A DNA stretch of 64,000 nt from Mixophyes australis (Eukaryota > Chordata > Amphibia > Anura > Limnodynastidae). Below are positions 33,119 through 44,400 of the stretch, in pieces. Numbering within the stretch: position 1 is the stretch's first letter; each line of letters opens with the position of its first letter. The stretch lies in the NCBI GenBank assembly GCA_036250195.1, contig JAVHZZ010000003.1, positions 42,257,835 through 42,321,834 of the forward strand, written 5' to 3'. The translations under genes and the position numbers were made by a program. Under the pieces are notes generated by a model that was not told the origin of the DNA, ran no database searches, and saw only the letters and a list, made by a program, of their open reading frames with translations.

Positions 33119-35584
33119 TCAGTGACCATCTCTAATTTTTATAAACATCATTTTTTCAACGTTCTGAGGAAGCAACCTCCTTCGCCGCTCACTGACCAGG
33201 TTCCCCGCTGCACTAAAAACTCTTTCCGAGTACACACTGGAGGGGGGACAACTCAGGTAAAATAGAGCCAGTTTGTACAGGGGCTTCCAAACTGCCTTTT
33301 TTTCCTGCCAGTAACAATATGGACTGTCTGACATGTCTACTTGGATGGTGTCAGCAAAGTAATCATCCACAATTTTTTCTATTGTGACAGCATCCAATGC
33401 AGCGACAGTAGACATGTCTGCAATGGTTGGCAGGTCCTTCAGTCCGGACCAGATGTTATCAGCATCCCCGCCAGTGCCTCTTTTGGGAAAACTGAGCTTT
33501 TTCCTCGCAGCCATAGATGTGGAAGAAAATGAGGGTGGAGCTGTTGGCATGTCACGGTCCTCTTCAGAGGACAATCTCCTGACCAGCAGGTCTTTGCACC
33601 GCTGTAGACTTGTGTCCGCCGGAAACAGAGACACAACATACGCTTTAAACCGAGGATCGAGCACGGTGGCCAGAATGTATTCCTCTGACTTTAAAAGAGT
33701 GACCACCCTCGGATCCTGGCAAAGCGTACGAAGGGCTACATCCACAAGAGCTACATGCTTGGTGTAATCGCAATGGCTTACCAGCTCCTCCCTCACTTTC
33801 TCCAGCTGCTTCTGCAACAGCCTGATCAGGGGAATGACCTGACTCAAGCTGGCAGTGTCGGAACTGACTTCTCGTGTGGCAAGTTTAAATGGCTGCAGAA
33901 CCTTGCACAACACGGAAATCAGTCTCCACTGCGCTTGACTGAGGCGCATCCCCACTCCTTTGCCTATGTCGTAGGTGGCTGTGTAGGCCTGAATGGCCTT
34001 TTGCTGCTCCTCCATCCTCTGCAGCATATAGAGGGTGGAGTTCCAGCGCGTCACAACCTCTTGTTTGAGGTGATGGCAGGGCAGGTTCATGCTTTTTTGA
34101 TGTGCCTCTAGTCTGCGGTAGGCACTGGCTGAATGCCGAAAGTGTCCAGCAATTTTGCGCGCCACCGCAAGCATCTCCTGCACACCCCTGTCACTCTTGA
34201 GGTAATGCTGCACCACCAAATTAATGGTGTGGGCAAAACATGGGACGTGCTGGAAATTGCCCATATTTAATGCCCGCACAATGTTACTGGCATTGTCTGA
34301 CACCACAAATCCCCATGAGAGTCTAAGTGGGGTAAGCCACTGGGAGATAATTTCCCTCATTTTCTCTAATATGTTGTCAGCGTTGTGCCTCTTATTAAAG
34401 CCTGTAATACACAATGTTGCCTGCCTTTGCACGAGCCGCCATTTTGTAGTTGCTGCTACTGATGCAGCTGTTGCTGCGGAAGGGGATGCATCTACCCAGT
34501 GGGCTGTCACAGTCATATAGTCCTTCGTTTGCCCAGAACCACTTGTCCACATGTCCGTGGTTAAGTGGACAGTGGGTACAACCGCATTTTTTAGAGCACT
34601 GAGGACACTTGATCGTACTTCTCTGTACATTTTTGGTATCGCCTGCCTAGTGAAGTGGAATCTCGAGGGGATTTGGTACCGGGGACACAATACCTCCATC
34701 AACCCTCTAAATCCCACTCCACTGATGGCGGACACCGGGCGCACGTCTAACACCAACATTGCAGTTACAGCCGCAGTTATACGCTTTGCAATAGGGTGAC
34801 TACTATCGTATTTTGTGGTCATGGCAAACGACTGTTGGATGGTCAATTGTTTTGTGAAAGACTTAGCGGTCTTACGACTTCCCCTCTGGGAAGATGACCG
34901 ACTAACAGCAGCAACAGCAGCAGTGGCAGTAGTAGGCGTACCGCTGCAGGATTCCTCGGATGAATCCCGTATTGAGGAGGACTCAGTCTGGCTGCTGACT
35001 TGGGCTGCAGGACTGAATCTGATGGAGATTGTGGAGGAAGTTGACGAGGAGGGTGTTGCTGGTGTGTATCCAACTGGACCACGGGATTTAGGTGTCCCTG
35101 TACCGATGAGGGTCCTAGCCCCAGTTCCTGAACTAACCACTGAACTATGAAGGTTATTCAGGTGACGTATAAGGGAGGATGTTCCTAGGTGGGCAAGATC
35201 CTTACCCCTGCTTATTTGAGCTTTACATAAGCTACATATGGCCATACATTGGTTGTCTGGATTTGGATAAAAATAACTCCAGACCGAAGAGGTGCATTTT
35301 TTGGTCTTCTGACCAGGCATGACGATGGGCTTTTTCATCCCATGGACATCAGCTGTTTCCCCCCCTGGTGCCTCATTTACAATAACCACATCACCATCCT
35401 CATCATCAAGTTCCTCCACAGCGCCAGCTACATCATCAATAGCCTCTTCCCGAGCCACCTCTTCCCGTACAGTGATGGGAAGGTCAGGCTTGACAACCAC
35501 CAACACCCTTGGACTCGCCTTGTGGATTTGTGATAATTTCTCTTTAGAAGGCAGAGTTGTTTGCTGTTTTGTTGCTGACAGCAT
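33119..35584 (-). CDS. hAT transposase of element A, main ORF
   Basis: About 820 residues (numbers from the upstream TTG at 35596; first ATG 35584). A BED zinc finger lies at about residues 103-150 (Trp106, Cys121 and Cys124, His145 and His150; AICSLCKAQISRG). A low-complexity Ser/Thr linker follows. The RNase-H-like catalytic part has HLTTDMWTSGSG (Asp348), VVSDNASNIV (Asp434) and CFAHTINLVV. The hAT dimerisation region (about 735-821) includes YLSCPPSSVYSERVFSAAGN. It would bind and cut the TAGAGATG ends in the nucleus. The last residues (RDGH and stop) are read from the terminus of inserted element B, so the natural acidic tail (30651-30830) is lost. Otherwise the frame is uninterrupted. 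Confidence 0.92.
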   Translation of the reverse strand: MLSATKQQTTLPSKEKLSQIHKASPRVLVVVKPDLPITVREEVAREEAIDDVAGAVEELDDEDGDVVIVNEAPGGETADVHGMKKPIVMPGQKTKKCTSSVWSYFYPNPDNQCMAICSLCKAQISRGKDLAHLGTSSLIRHLNNLHSSVVSSGTGARTLIGTGTPKSRGPVGYTPATPSSSTSSTISIRFSPAAQVSSQTESSSIRDSSEESCSGTPTTATAAVAAVSRSSSQRGSRKTAKSFTKQLTIQQSFAMTTKYDSSHPIAKRITAAVTAMLVLDVRPVSAISGVGFRGLMEVLCPRYQIPSRFHFTRQAIPKMYREVRSSVLSALKNAVVPTVHLTTDMWTSGSGQTKDYMTVTAHWVDASPSAATAASVAATTKWRLVQRQATLCITGFNKRHNADNILEKMREIISQWLTPLRLSWGFVVSDNASNIVRALNMGNFQHVPCFAHTINLVVQHYLKSDRGVQEMLAVARKIAGHFRHSASAYRRLEAHQKSMNLPCHHLKQEVVTRWNSTLYMLQRMEEQQKAIQAYTATYDIGKGVGMRLSQAQWRLISVLCKVLQPFKLATREVSSDTASLSQVIPLIRLLQKQLEKVREELVSHCDYTKHVALVDVALRTLCQDPRVVTLLKSEEYILATVLDPRFKAYVVSLFPADTSLQRCKDLLVRRLSSEEDRDMPTAPPSFSSTSMAARKKLSFPKRGTGGDADNIWSGLKDLPTIADMSTVAALDAVTIEKIVDDYFADTIQVDMSDSPYCYWQEKKAVWKPLYKLALFYLSCPPSSVYSERVFSAAGNLVSERRRRLLPQNVEKMMFIKIRDGH

Positions 35585-35592
35585 AACTCTCT

Positions 35593-35952
35593 TCAATTTT
35601 TTGTAGGGGGGGGAGGAGGAGGAGGGCTAAGATCCGTGGGTGAAGCTGAACCACTAGTCATGAACACGGGCCAGGGCCTAAGCCGTTCCTTGCCACTCCG
35701 TGTCGTAAATGGCATATTGGCAACTTTACGTTTCTCCTCAGATGATTTTAAGTTTCTCTTTTTGCTACTTTTTCTTAACTTGGGCTTTTTGGATTTTACA
35801 TGCCCGGTACTACGAGATTGGGCATCGGGCTTGGAAGACGACGTTGATGGCATTTCATCGTCTATGTCATGACTAGTGGCAGCAGCTTCAGCATTAGGAG
35901 GAAGTGGGTCTTGATCTTTCCCTACTTTATCCTCCAAATTTTTGGTCTCCAT
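35593..35952 (-). CDS. hAT A transposase N-terminal region
   Basis: Open from an ATG at 35952 (METKNLEDKV) for about 119 codons. It is rich in Lys/Arg and Ser and contains MPFTTRSGKERLRPWPVF, the motif also found in copies B and C, where it lies in one continuous gene with the BED finger region. Here it ends at a TGA that overlaps the start of the main ORF in another frame. The junction is a run of eight C and six A on the coding strand, so either a 1-base slippage mutation or a splice joins the two parts in the working family protein. The motif-rich basic character suggests nuclear localisation or DNA contact. Confidence 0.75.
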   Translation of the reverse strand: METKNLEDKVGKDQDPLPPNAEAAATSHDIDDEMPSTSSSKPDAQSRSTGHVKSKKPKLRKSSKKRNLKSSEEKRKVANMPFTTRSGKERLRPWPVFMTSGSASPTDLSPPPPPPPTKN

Positions 35953-35964
35953 TATATGTAGCAC

Positions 35965-36965
35965 AAGATACTGCAGAATGTGTGAACTTGGTAATATTGC
36001 AGTACCAATGGACTTATACTGCTGTATTGGTTTTGCAAATTTGGTTATAATAATTATTATATATTTTTTTTTTTTTAAATTTTTTATTTTTTTCTATTTT
36101 TTTTTTATTTTTTAAAAACTTGGGAATAATGGGGAAATAACTATGCCCTTAGAAGCACAGAGCACAGGACACAGCACCACTGGACTGAACAGGACACGGC
36201 ACAGGACCCAGCAGCACAACGGAACTCAGCAGGACAGAGCACAGGACACAGCACCACTGGACTGATACTGCAGAATGTGTGAACTTTGTAAAATTGCAGT
36301 ACCAATGGACTTATACTGCTGGATTGGTTTTGCAAATTTGGTTATAATAATTATTATATATTTTTTTTTTAAAATTTTTTATTTTTTTTTACTTTTTTTT
36401 TATTTTTTAAAAACTTGGGAATAATGGGGAAATAACTATGCCCTTAGAAGCACAGAGCACAGGACACAGCACCACTGGACTGAACAGGACACGGCACAGG
36501 ACCCAGCAGCACAACGGAACTCAGCAGGACAGAGCACAGGACACAGCACCACTGGACTGATACTGCAGAATGTGTGAACTTTGTAATATTGCAGTACCAC
36601 TGGACTTTTACTGCTGAATGTGTGAACTTGGTAATATTGCAGTACCAATGGGCTTATACTGCAGGATTGGTTGTGCAAATTTTGTGGTAATTAAAAAAAA
36701 TTAAATTAGTTTTTGGTATTTTTTTAAATAACTTTTTTTTATTTTTTTAAACACAGGAGAATATTGGGGAAATAACTATGCCCTTAGAAGCACAGAGCAC
36801 AGGACACAGCACCACTGGACTGAACAGGACACAGCACTGGACCCAGCAGCACCACTGACCTCAGAAGGACAGAGCACAGCACACAGCACCACTGGACTGA
36901 TACTGCAGAACACAGCACAGCACAGCACAGCACAGCACAGCACAGCACAGAACTAAACAGCACAG
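35965..36965 (+). repeat. ~296-bp tandem units and CAGCA tract in element A
   Basis: Units contain GCAGTACCAATGGACTTATA, a T-rich stretch, GAATAATGGGGAAATAACTA and GCACAGAGCACAGGACACAG. The first begins near 35973, the second near 36268 and a shorter, rearranged third near 36566; the unit ends with a CACAGCACAG tract at 36909-36965. The array sits directly upstream of the transposase gene on the promoter side of element A. Confidence 0.9.
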
Positions 36966-37229
36966 CACGAGATCTACCAGGACAGAGGACCACCTAACAC
37001 ACCCTCCCTCTACCCTGATCAATGCCCGAGTGAAGATGGCGGCGACTAGCGGGGAATTTATAGGATCCGAGTATCGCGAGATCCGACAACGGGATTATGA
37101 GTCAGAGCCTCAGTTTCATATTTGAATTTGGCGCCAATACCCGGATCTGTCTCGGATCCGACTCGGATCGGCAATGTTCGGGTGGGCTCGGATTTCAGAT
37201 ATCCGAGCCCGCTCATCTCTAATCCTAAT

Positions 37230-38390
37230 AGACTGCTGAGTCAAGTCTCGTCCCTTGGGCTAAAGATTGCAACACAATCCCCGAGTCTGGGGTCTTTTAT
37301 TCAAATAAAGTGCATTTTAAAACAGTATTTGATATCTTATGCTGGATAGTATTAGTTCAAGCAATTGCTTCTGCTGGTAAAAAAATAGTGTATCTTCTTT
37401 ACTAAAGACATCGCTGGGGTTCGCAATGGAGATTGCATTTTGCATTTGCATTAAAACTAGTATTTCGAAATACTGTTAAACATTTTTTTTTTTAATTTGA
37501 ACAGAGAAAATTTACTGCGTTCATTGTTCAAAATTTTCTGTCTGCTTTGGAAAACAGTTCAAATTTATCAATTTAAGCTCAAACATGTTTGAGCAGATTC
37601 AGCTATATGAGAACTGTCTCCATCATGTACAACCAGCTTAATCATGGTCTAACCTGTCCAACTGGCTCAAAGTTAGCACCATTTTTTTATTAGATCTAAA
37701 GATCGAAAATTTCCATTGAATTTTCAAACTTTAGATCCAATTTCACAAACCAGACTGAGAAACTGAGTCCAAAAATGCCAGATATAATAAAAAAAGAGTT
37801 ATATAAATTGTACTAATCATAAGTAATAAATACAAATAAATCAATATACTCCAGGCACTGTGGCCTACAAATTGTTTTCCATTTTTCTAAACAAAACAAT
37901 ATAAATTGAATTCTATTTTAAGTTGCTGCTAATCTACATGTGATTCGGAAATTTGAAATGACATATATTAATTATTTTATAAATATATTTTTTTTTACCT
38001 TTTTTGGCTTTCGCTAGTTTTACAAAGCCGTGCAAAACAAGATTTTAGTTTGTGAAACTAGGTTATTGAAACGAGATATAAAGGTGGAGAAGGAGCGTGT
38101 TTAGGAGTGATCCTTAACGTAGGGATCAGATTTTTAAACTTGAATTTTATACCAAAACGGTGAAATTGCTTCTTGTCCTAAACTTTAATCGGTCACATTT
38201 TGTACCTCCTAGAGCACATTGCCCAATGTAAAAAAGCTTCAAACGCACAAAAGTGCCACATGTAAGAACAGATGTTCCGATGTCCCCTCACTGTCATGAT
38301 TTGGTTGAGCCGTCAATGAGGCAAAACGGAGCGGTATTTTAGGAGAAAAAAAGGAAGCGTTTAAATTATTACATTGAAAGTAATGGTTCT
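37230..38390. other. unassigned, no gene seen
   Basis: AT-rich sequence following element A, with no recognisable frame or repeat unit. Confidence 0.5.
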
Positions 38391-38397
38391 AAAGTGG

Positions 38398-38683
38398 GCA
38401 GCACGGTGGCGAAGTGGTTAGCACTTCTGCCTCACAGCGCTGGGGTCATGTGTTCAATTCCCAACCATGGCCTTATCTGTGAGGAGTTTGTATGTTCTCC
38501 CTGTGTTTGCGTGGGTTTCCTCCCACACTCCAAAAACATACTGGTAGGTTAATTGGCTGCTATCAAAAATTGACCCTAGTCTCTCTGTCTGTCTGTCTGT
38601 CTGTGTCTGTGTATGTATTAGGGAATTTAGACTGTAAGCTCCAATGAGGCAGGGACTGATGTGAATGAGTTCTCTGTACAGCG
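38398..38683 (+). repeat. tRNA-type SINE, 5' part, split by provirus
   Basis: The head GGCAGCACGGTGGCGAAGTG and GTTCAATTCCCAACC resemble the A and B boxes of a tRNA-derived promoter. The body runs to GAGTTCTCTGTACAGCG, where the provirus begins. The rest of the element is at 48531-48578. A 7-bp TSD AAAGTGG flanks the whole SINE (38391-38397 and 48579-48585). The AGCG at 38680-38683 is the proviral target duplication. Confidence 0.92.
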
Positions 38684-39522
38684 TGTAATGTGCGTATTGT
38701 CGCTAACCAATAACGATTGTCGAACCTCGATTTGTGTTTCCAACGCACAAAGATTTATTCGCAATAAGTGGAAAAAATATGCTCAAGCGAAGTAATAGTA
38801 AATACAGCCGTTACTTATCGCAGGCGCTCTGGATCCAGTGCAGTCATTCAATCCTGAAGTCTGGGTACAAGAAGTCTGCACTCTGGATCACAAGCTGCTG
38901 CTTATATACACAATCAAATACAGTAATACAATGAAGATGGTATGGCTTGCATCTATTGGTCCGGGTCTCAGGAATGTCCAAGGGGTCGTCAATCATTGGC
39001 TGGTTCATCCTAAGGAATCCAAAGGAGGGGGTCATCTCTGCAGGGGGTATGCTCTGCTCTTCCCGCCAGAATTCCTTAGTCTTAAGTAGTTCATAATTCC
39101 CTATCATTCATAACTTGCGTATGCACTCTGCGATTCCCTCGCAGAGCGCACCAAACTGTAGGATATGTAACAAGGTTCATTATGATACCACTCATGATGT
39201 TATTCCTTTAACCCGTTCTGTGTATTTCACTAATATGCATGTAACTCTGATATAACATATAAATACTACTATATTTCGACATAACTGACTATGTGTTGCA
39301 ACTACCAATAATGTGTACTATTTTATAAGTATGCGTGTTTGTGTGAATGTATGGTAAAAGACCAATTACTGTTGCTGCCACGTGTAGTGGATGCGTACGC
39401 CCTTTCACGCCGTAGCGTGCCCTTGTACGTCGATGCGTACCGTACGCATCTTTTCAGACAAAGACAACCAAGTTTGCTAGACTTTAATTGAAATGACTTT
39501 ATCCAATTTGCTGACTTCGACA
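38684..39522 (-). repeat. 3' LTR of provirus
   Basis: 839 bp, beginning TGTCGAAG and ending CATTACA on the minus strand. It has a TATATAAG box (38901-38908), and AATAAA (38754-38759) about 145 bases further on. It differs from the 5' LTR at three noted sites (T/C near 38731, T/G near 38869, G/T near 39031). Confidence 0.96.
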
Positions 39523-39535
39523 GTTCCACCCTTTG
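39523..39535 (-). other. polypurine tract
   Basis: CAAAGGGTGGAAC lies directly before the 3' LTR on the coding strand, the position and composition expected for the plus-strand primer of a retrovirus. Confidence 0.8.
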
Positions 39536-39551
39536 ATAGTGTAATAAACTA

Positions 39552-40268
39552 TCACCCAATCACCGTTTCAAGTTCAGGATTATACAATACTTCTTCACAG
39601 ACCATGATCTCGGTATCTGGTACCACCCTTTCAGTCTCTTTCTCAGTGTTACTCCCATGAGACCGTTTTCCACACTTCAACACAGTAGGAACACATTTGA
39701 CAACTAAACCAATTGCTAAGATGACACCCAGTATAAGGAGAAGGAGCTTACCTACACTAGCAACCATTTCCTGTACCCACTCCCCCAGACCGGAGAACCA
39801 TTTTGCTGGGTTCAACCATGAGAACCAACCCGCCACCTTTTCCCCGACCTCATATAACGAAGAATTATGGCTCTTTCGAAATTCCCATTTCAGCTGCAAA
39901 ATTTCATCCATCTTCCGGTCTATAACCTCTTTAGGGTCTTCCGTATTATTAGTAATGTACGTGCAACATTTGACACCGAACTGGGTGGCCAGTGTCACAC
40001 AGTACCCACCAGTAATAGAGGTGAGATAATTTAGTACCAGTCTATGTTGCACCAACTCCTTCTTGTACGCTTGTAGCTCCCTTCCAGTATACCTGAAAGT
40101 GTCATCATACATCTCGGTGATATTATCTATTAATTTAGCTAGGTCTTGGATATATTTAAAGTTTAATGTTCCCCGAGCGGTCCTGGTGAGATCTAGAGCA
40201 ACCATAACTTGGAAACCAGCAGTTTCACTAATCAATTTTGTAGCTATGGGTTCCTCACCAGGAATCAT
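39552..40268 (-). pseudogene. env, transmembrane (TM) part
   Basis: A 238-codon frame from an ATG that overlaps the stop of the SU frame. Upstream in this same frame is an RGKR furin-type site, so the ATG is not the natural start. The region has a helical heptad-like stretch (about residues 45-80), GGYC at residue 90 and CC at 101-102, a C-x10-CC arrangement where gammaretroviral TM has C-x6-CC, an amphipathic Trp-rich membrane-proximal part (WFSWLNPAKWFSGLGEW), a membrane anchor (about 174-191) and a cytoplasmic tail of about 48 residues. TM would carry out membrane fusion. It is cut off from SU by a frameshift and is counted as broken. Confidence 0.85.
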
Positions 40269-41344
40269 ATTTCTCTTGCCACGGTGTTCATACTGTGTGT
40301 GTGTATGTATGGTGGTGATGTAGTCTTGTGAATATCTACCATTTCTTCATGAGTAATAGTCATGATTTCAGGAACCAGTTTAGCTAGGAAACACAAGCCC
40401 TTGGAACTCGGAGTCACCCAGGAATAAGCTTTCCTTCCACAAACAAAATACACATCATCAGGGAGAACATAAGGAACAGTATGCCCATGAATTATATCAC
40501 ACAGAGTTTTGATAAAACTACCCATGCCTAGTGTCTCCATCTGCTCTAGACACATGTCGGCATTAATGATATTTTCACATTTATCTGTAGAGACTTTTCC
40601 AATAGATACCTTCTTATGTTTGGTTATACGCCCTAACTTGTGACTTCCATCAGCATTCCTGCCTAGTAGTGACCTTGTGAGTCTCTCTCTAAAATGAGTG
40701 TGGCGAGCCATTGTCTGATCTGATAGGTCAGCCTCCCAATTCTCCAGGAGCTTTGCATGAGATATGTTTAGGCACAGCAAAGATCTGCCTATGGAGTATT
40801 GTCGAAGCGTCAGACTAGGGGACCTAGTGTTATTGTACCTCCCTTCTATGGGCCTCCCACCCCTTAATTCGAGTACTTCGGATATGTTTAAAGGGAATGG
40901 CACTAGTCCTATGTTATGCTGCCCTTGAGGCACGTGAGAGCACACCCAACACTCAGTTTGGTTTAGCACCTTACCCACCAGGGAGTGATAATCCTCCAAA
41001 GGATGCCCGCCTATATTCAGAGTACTGGGGGACTGGCATCGTTGGATGCATCTCTCGTCAACTAGGGAGTTGCAGAACTTGCAGATACAATACTCATCAG
41101 ACAATAGCCCCTCACACTGCCTCCGAGTTCCTGAGCTAGCAGACCTTTTCATAACCCCTGGACCAAGTTTGATAATGGGCTGCTCAGGATATCCTATTAA
41201 CTTTTCTTCGGCCTCTATTTCATCCGTATCACTCCCAGAACTCTCCTCCGTCCTCCATCCTCCTTCACAAAAATAGAATGTCCTAGAAAAAGTAAAAACA
41301 AGGAAAATCCTGGAACAAAAGAAAAACAAAAACCGCCACTCCAT
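40265..41344 (-). pseudogene. env, surface (SU) part, frameshifted before TM
   Basis: The first ATG (MEWRFLFFFCSRIFLVF, context GCGATGG) at 41344 gives a hydrophobic N-terminus typical of a signal peptide. The frame is open to 40265. CWVC at about residues 132-135 is the CxxC motif that in gamma-type SU forms and rearranges a disulphide with TM. There are several N-x-S/T sites. The frame ends a few codons after a short CA run near 40297-40306; TM continues in another frame, so the break most likely lies in that CA run. The gene starts 57 bases after the pol stop codon and in the same frame, rather than overlapping pol as is common in gammaretroviruses. Confidence 0.85.
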
Positions 41345-41401
41345 CGCTGGAAAGATAGTCCTGAGGCAACGTCTCTGGTTCAGGTGTCTCAACTGCAGGC
41401 T

Positions 41402-44400
41402 TTAGGTCTCCCGGAACAGGCTCACAAGTGACAGCTCTATGTCGTCGGTCTGAGTCTTGTCTTGCACTTTCTCCGGATTATGGACTCTCCTGCAGTGGGT
41501 GGAATGGACCCAAGTGTCTCTCTCTGCAACCTTCAGTGATGTAGTACTGGTCAGCAGCACTTGGTACGGGCCTTCCCAACGGTCTGTTAAACAACCTGAA
41601 CGTAAGAAATTGCGGATCATAACATAGTCTCCAGGTTCAACATCATGACAGTTCGTCTCTGGCATACCAGGTGACAGCATTTTTAGTTTTTGTTGTTGTT
41701 GTTTCAGCTGTCTACTCATTCTTATAAGATATTGCACAGTCACTTCATTATTACACTTTAAGTCGTCTTGTGGACTCACGATCAAATGAGGTTGTCGTCC
41801 GAACAGTATCTCAAAGGGGGACAGATTAAGAGGAGGTCTAGGAGTGGTTCGAATGCTGTGGAGGACCAACGGCAAAGCCTCAGGCCATGCCAACCCAGTT
41901 TCAGCCATTATCTTACCTAGTTTGTTCTTGATAGTACCATTTACTCTCTCCACCTTACCACTGGCTTGTGGTCGGTAAGGGGTGTGAAGTCTGCTACTGA
42001 TTCCCATGAGTTTACACATATTTTGGAAGACATCACCAGTAAAATGGGTACCTCTATCACTTTCAATGATTCTAGGGATACCGAACCTACACACAAAGTC
42101 CTGTACAATTTTCTTTGCAGTGAACACAGCAGTATTAGTGGCTGCCGGATATGCTTCTACCCAACCGGAAAACACATCAATACACACTAACACATACTTT
42201 AGATTCCTGCACGGTGGTAGTTGGATATAGTCAATTTGTATTACCTGAAAAGGTCCGTCTGTAGGAGGGATGTGGGATGGCTCAGTTGGAATAGTTTTCC
42301 CAACATTTTTCCTCAAACAAGTAAGACATGACATTGCTTTCTTACCAGCTTGAGAGGAAAATCCGGGAGCACACCAGTATGCTCTCACCAGTTTGCACAT
42401 ACCTTCTTTACCCAGGTGAGTCAGGCCGTGTGCTGCTTCAGCCAGGCTTGGATAGTATGTTCGGGGAGCTACAGGCTTACCTTGTCCATCCCTCCAGAGT
42501 CCTGAGGACTCTTGACCACATCCCTTCGCCTTCCAGACCGCCTTCTCCTGCAGGGAACACAAATCTTGCATTTCAATTAATTTCTGCATGTCTAATGTCT
42601 GAAAAACCATCATAGTCTCGGTCGATACAGTCATAGGTTGCCCTGCTGCCCATTTAGCAGCTTCGTCTGCCCTGTTGTTGCCCAATGACACTGGGTCTTC
42701 TTCAAAGGTATGGGCTTTGCACTTTATGACGGCTACTGTTCTGGGTAACTGTATCGCTGTCAGAAGTCCTTTTATGTGTTGTGAGTGTGCCACTGGTGTA
42801 CCTGCTGCTGTCGTAAAGTTTCTAAGACGCCAAAGGGCCCCAAAATCGTGCACTACCCCGAAGGCGTACCTAGAGTCAGTATATATATTGGCTGATTTAC
42901 CCTCTGCCAGTTCACACGCTCTCTTTAGTGCTACTAGTTCCGCCACCTGGGCTGAGTGAGGTGGACCAAGTGGTTCAGCTTCTACCACATCCTGATCATC
43001 TACAACAGCGTAACCAGTACATAGCTCTCCTGTCTCTGTCTGTCTATGGCAACTTCCGTCTGTATAAAACGTAAAATCTACATTTTCTAAGGGGGTGTCA
43101 CGTATGTCGGGCCTTGCAGTAAAGGTCTGATTCAGGTGTTCCATACAGTCATGCGTGTCAGTATTCTTGCCTAACTCATCATCAACCAGGGTCTCCTCAC
43201 CTCCCACCCTTTGTGTCTCTTGAGACACATACGGAAGGTATGTAGCTGGATTTAGGGTGCTACATCGTTTGATGGTGATGTTTGAGGGTGCCATCAGGGC
43301 TAGTTCCCACTTTGTGAATCTAGCTGAAGAAACATGTCTGGTTTGGGCTGAATTTAACAGAGCTGATACAGCATGGGGTGTATAGATGGTTGAATTATGT
43401 CCTAATACTACATCCTCGCTCTTACTTACTAGAAGGGCCGTTGCTGCTACACTTCTGAGACATGTTGGGAGTGACCTTGCCACATTGTCTAATTGTGCAC
43501 TGTAGTATGCTACCGGTCTGCTAGCGTCACCATGTTTCTGTGTGAGGACACCTGCTGCACAGCCATCAGCTTCTGTACAAAATAGCTCAAAAGGCTTTTC
43601 ATAATCAGGTATTCCCAATGCAGGTGCTCTTGTCAGACTATCTTTAAGATTAAAGAACGCTTGCTCCGACTCTTCTGTGTGTACGACACGTTCTGGTTTT
43701 GAGGAAGCGACTAGCTCCTGCAATGGTAATGCCAGAATAGAAAAACCTGGGATCCAGGACCTACAGTATCCACACATCCCCAAGAAAGTACGAATCTGCT
43801 TCTGGCTCTGCGACAGGGTCATGTGTTGTATGGCCTCAATTCTGTCGGTTGTCAGGTGTCTTAGCCCCTTAGTGAGGCAGTGTCCTAAGTATTTGACCTT
43901 AGTCTGACATGGCTGTAATTTATCCTTTGCCACCTTGTGCCCTGTTTGTGAAAGATGAAGCAACAACAATTTAGTATCATGTAAACATGACATAAAGGAA
44001 TCGGAGCACAACAACAAATCGTCCACATATTGAATTAGAACAGACCCATTGTGGGGTTGAAAGGATTGCAAACAGTCATGTAAGGCTTGGGAGAAAATAC
44101 TGGGGCTGTCAATGAACCCCTGGGGTAGTCTGGTCCATGTGTATTGCACTCCCCTGTAGGAGAATGCAAAAAGGTATTGGCAGTCAGGGTGAAGAGGGAC
44201 TGAAAAGAAAGCAGAACATAGATCAATGACAGTAAAATGATTGGCAGACGGTGGAATCTGCATGAGGATGACAGCTGGATTCGGCACTACGGGGAATTGG
44301 CTCTCAACAACTTTGTTAATTCCCCTTAAATCCTGGACTAATCTATAGCCCCTCCCCCCACTCTTCTTCACAGGGAAAATGGGACTATTTGCTGTACTGG

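Larger units (their letters stand above)
30831..33134 (+). mobile_element. hAT element B, internally deleted, nested in A
   Basis: Flanked by the exact 8-bp duplication ATTTTTAT (30823-30830 and 33135-33142). Its left end TAGAGATGGGCGGGTCCGG is of the same promoter-side type as the right end of A; its right end (inverted) TAGAGATGGTCACTGACCCC is of the same 3' type as the ends of C and D. Inside are a promoter-like GC-rich region, five 100-bp tandem units, an N-terminal transposase exon (31706-32365), about four 100-bp units of another kind, and a (TTTTGG)-type subterminal stretch. Most of the transposase is deleted. Confidence 0.93.
27997..37221 (-). mobile_element. hAT element A, autonomous type, 9.2 kb
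   Basis: Bounded by the exact 8-bp duplication ATCCTAAT (27989-27996 and 37222-37229). Ends are TAGGGATGTGCACCGG at the left (transposase 3' side) and, inverted, TAGAGATGAGCGGGCTCGG at the right (promoter side). It contains a minus-strand hAT transposase gene, tandem repeats on both sides of it, and a second hAT element (B, 30831-33134) inserted in the last part of the coding region. Without B it would be about 6.9 kb. The exact TSD argues that A inserted in one event and has kept both ends. Confidence 0.92.

Noticed and set aside
30831..37221. Reading 30831-37221 as one hAT element, since both ends share the same promoter-side sequence
   Set aside because: The flanks ATTTTTAT and ATCCTAAT do not match; each matches a different partner, giving the nested A/B solution.
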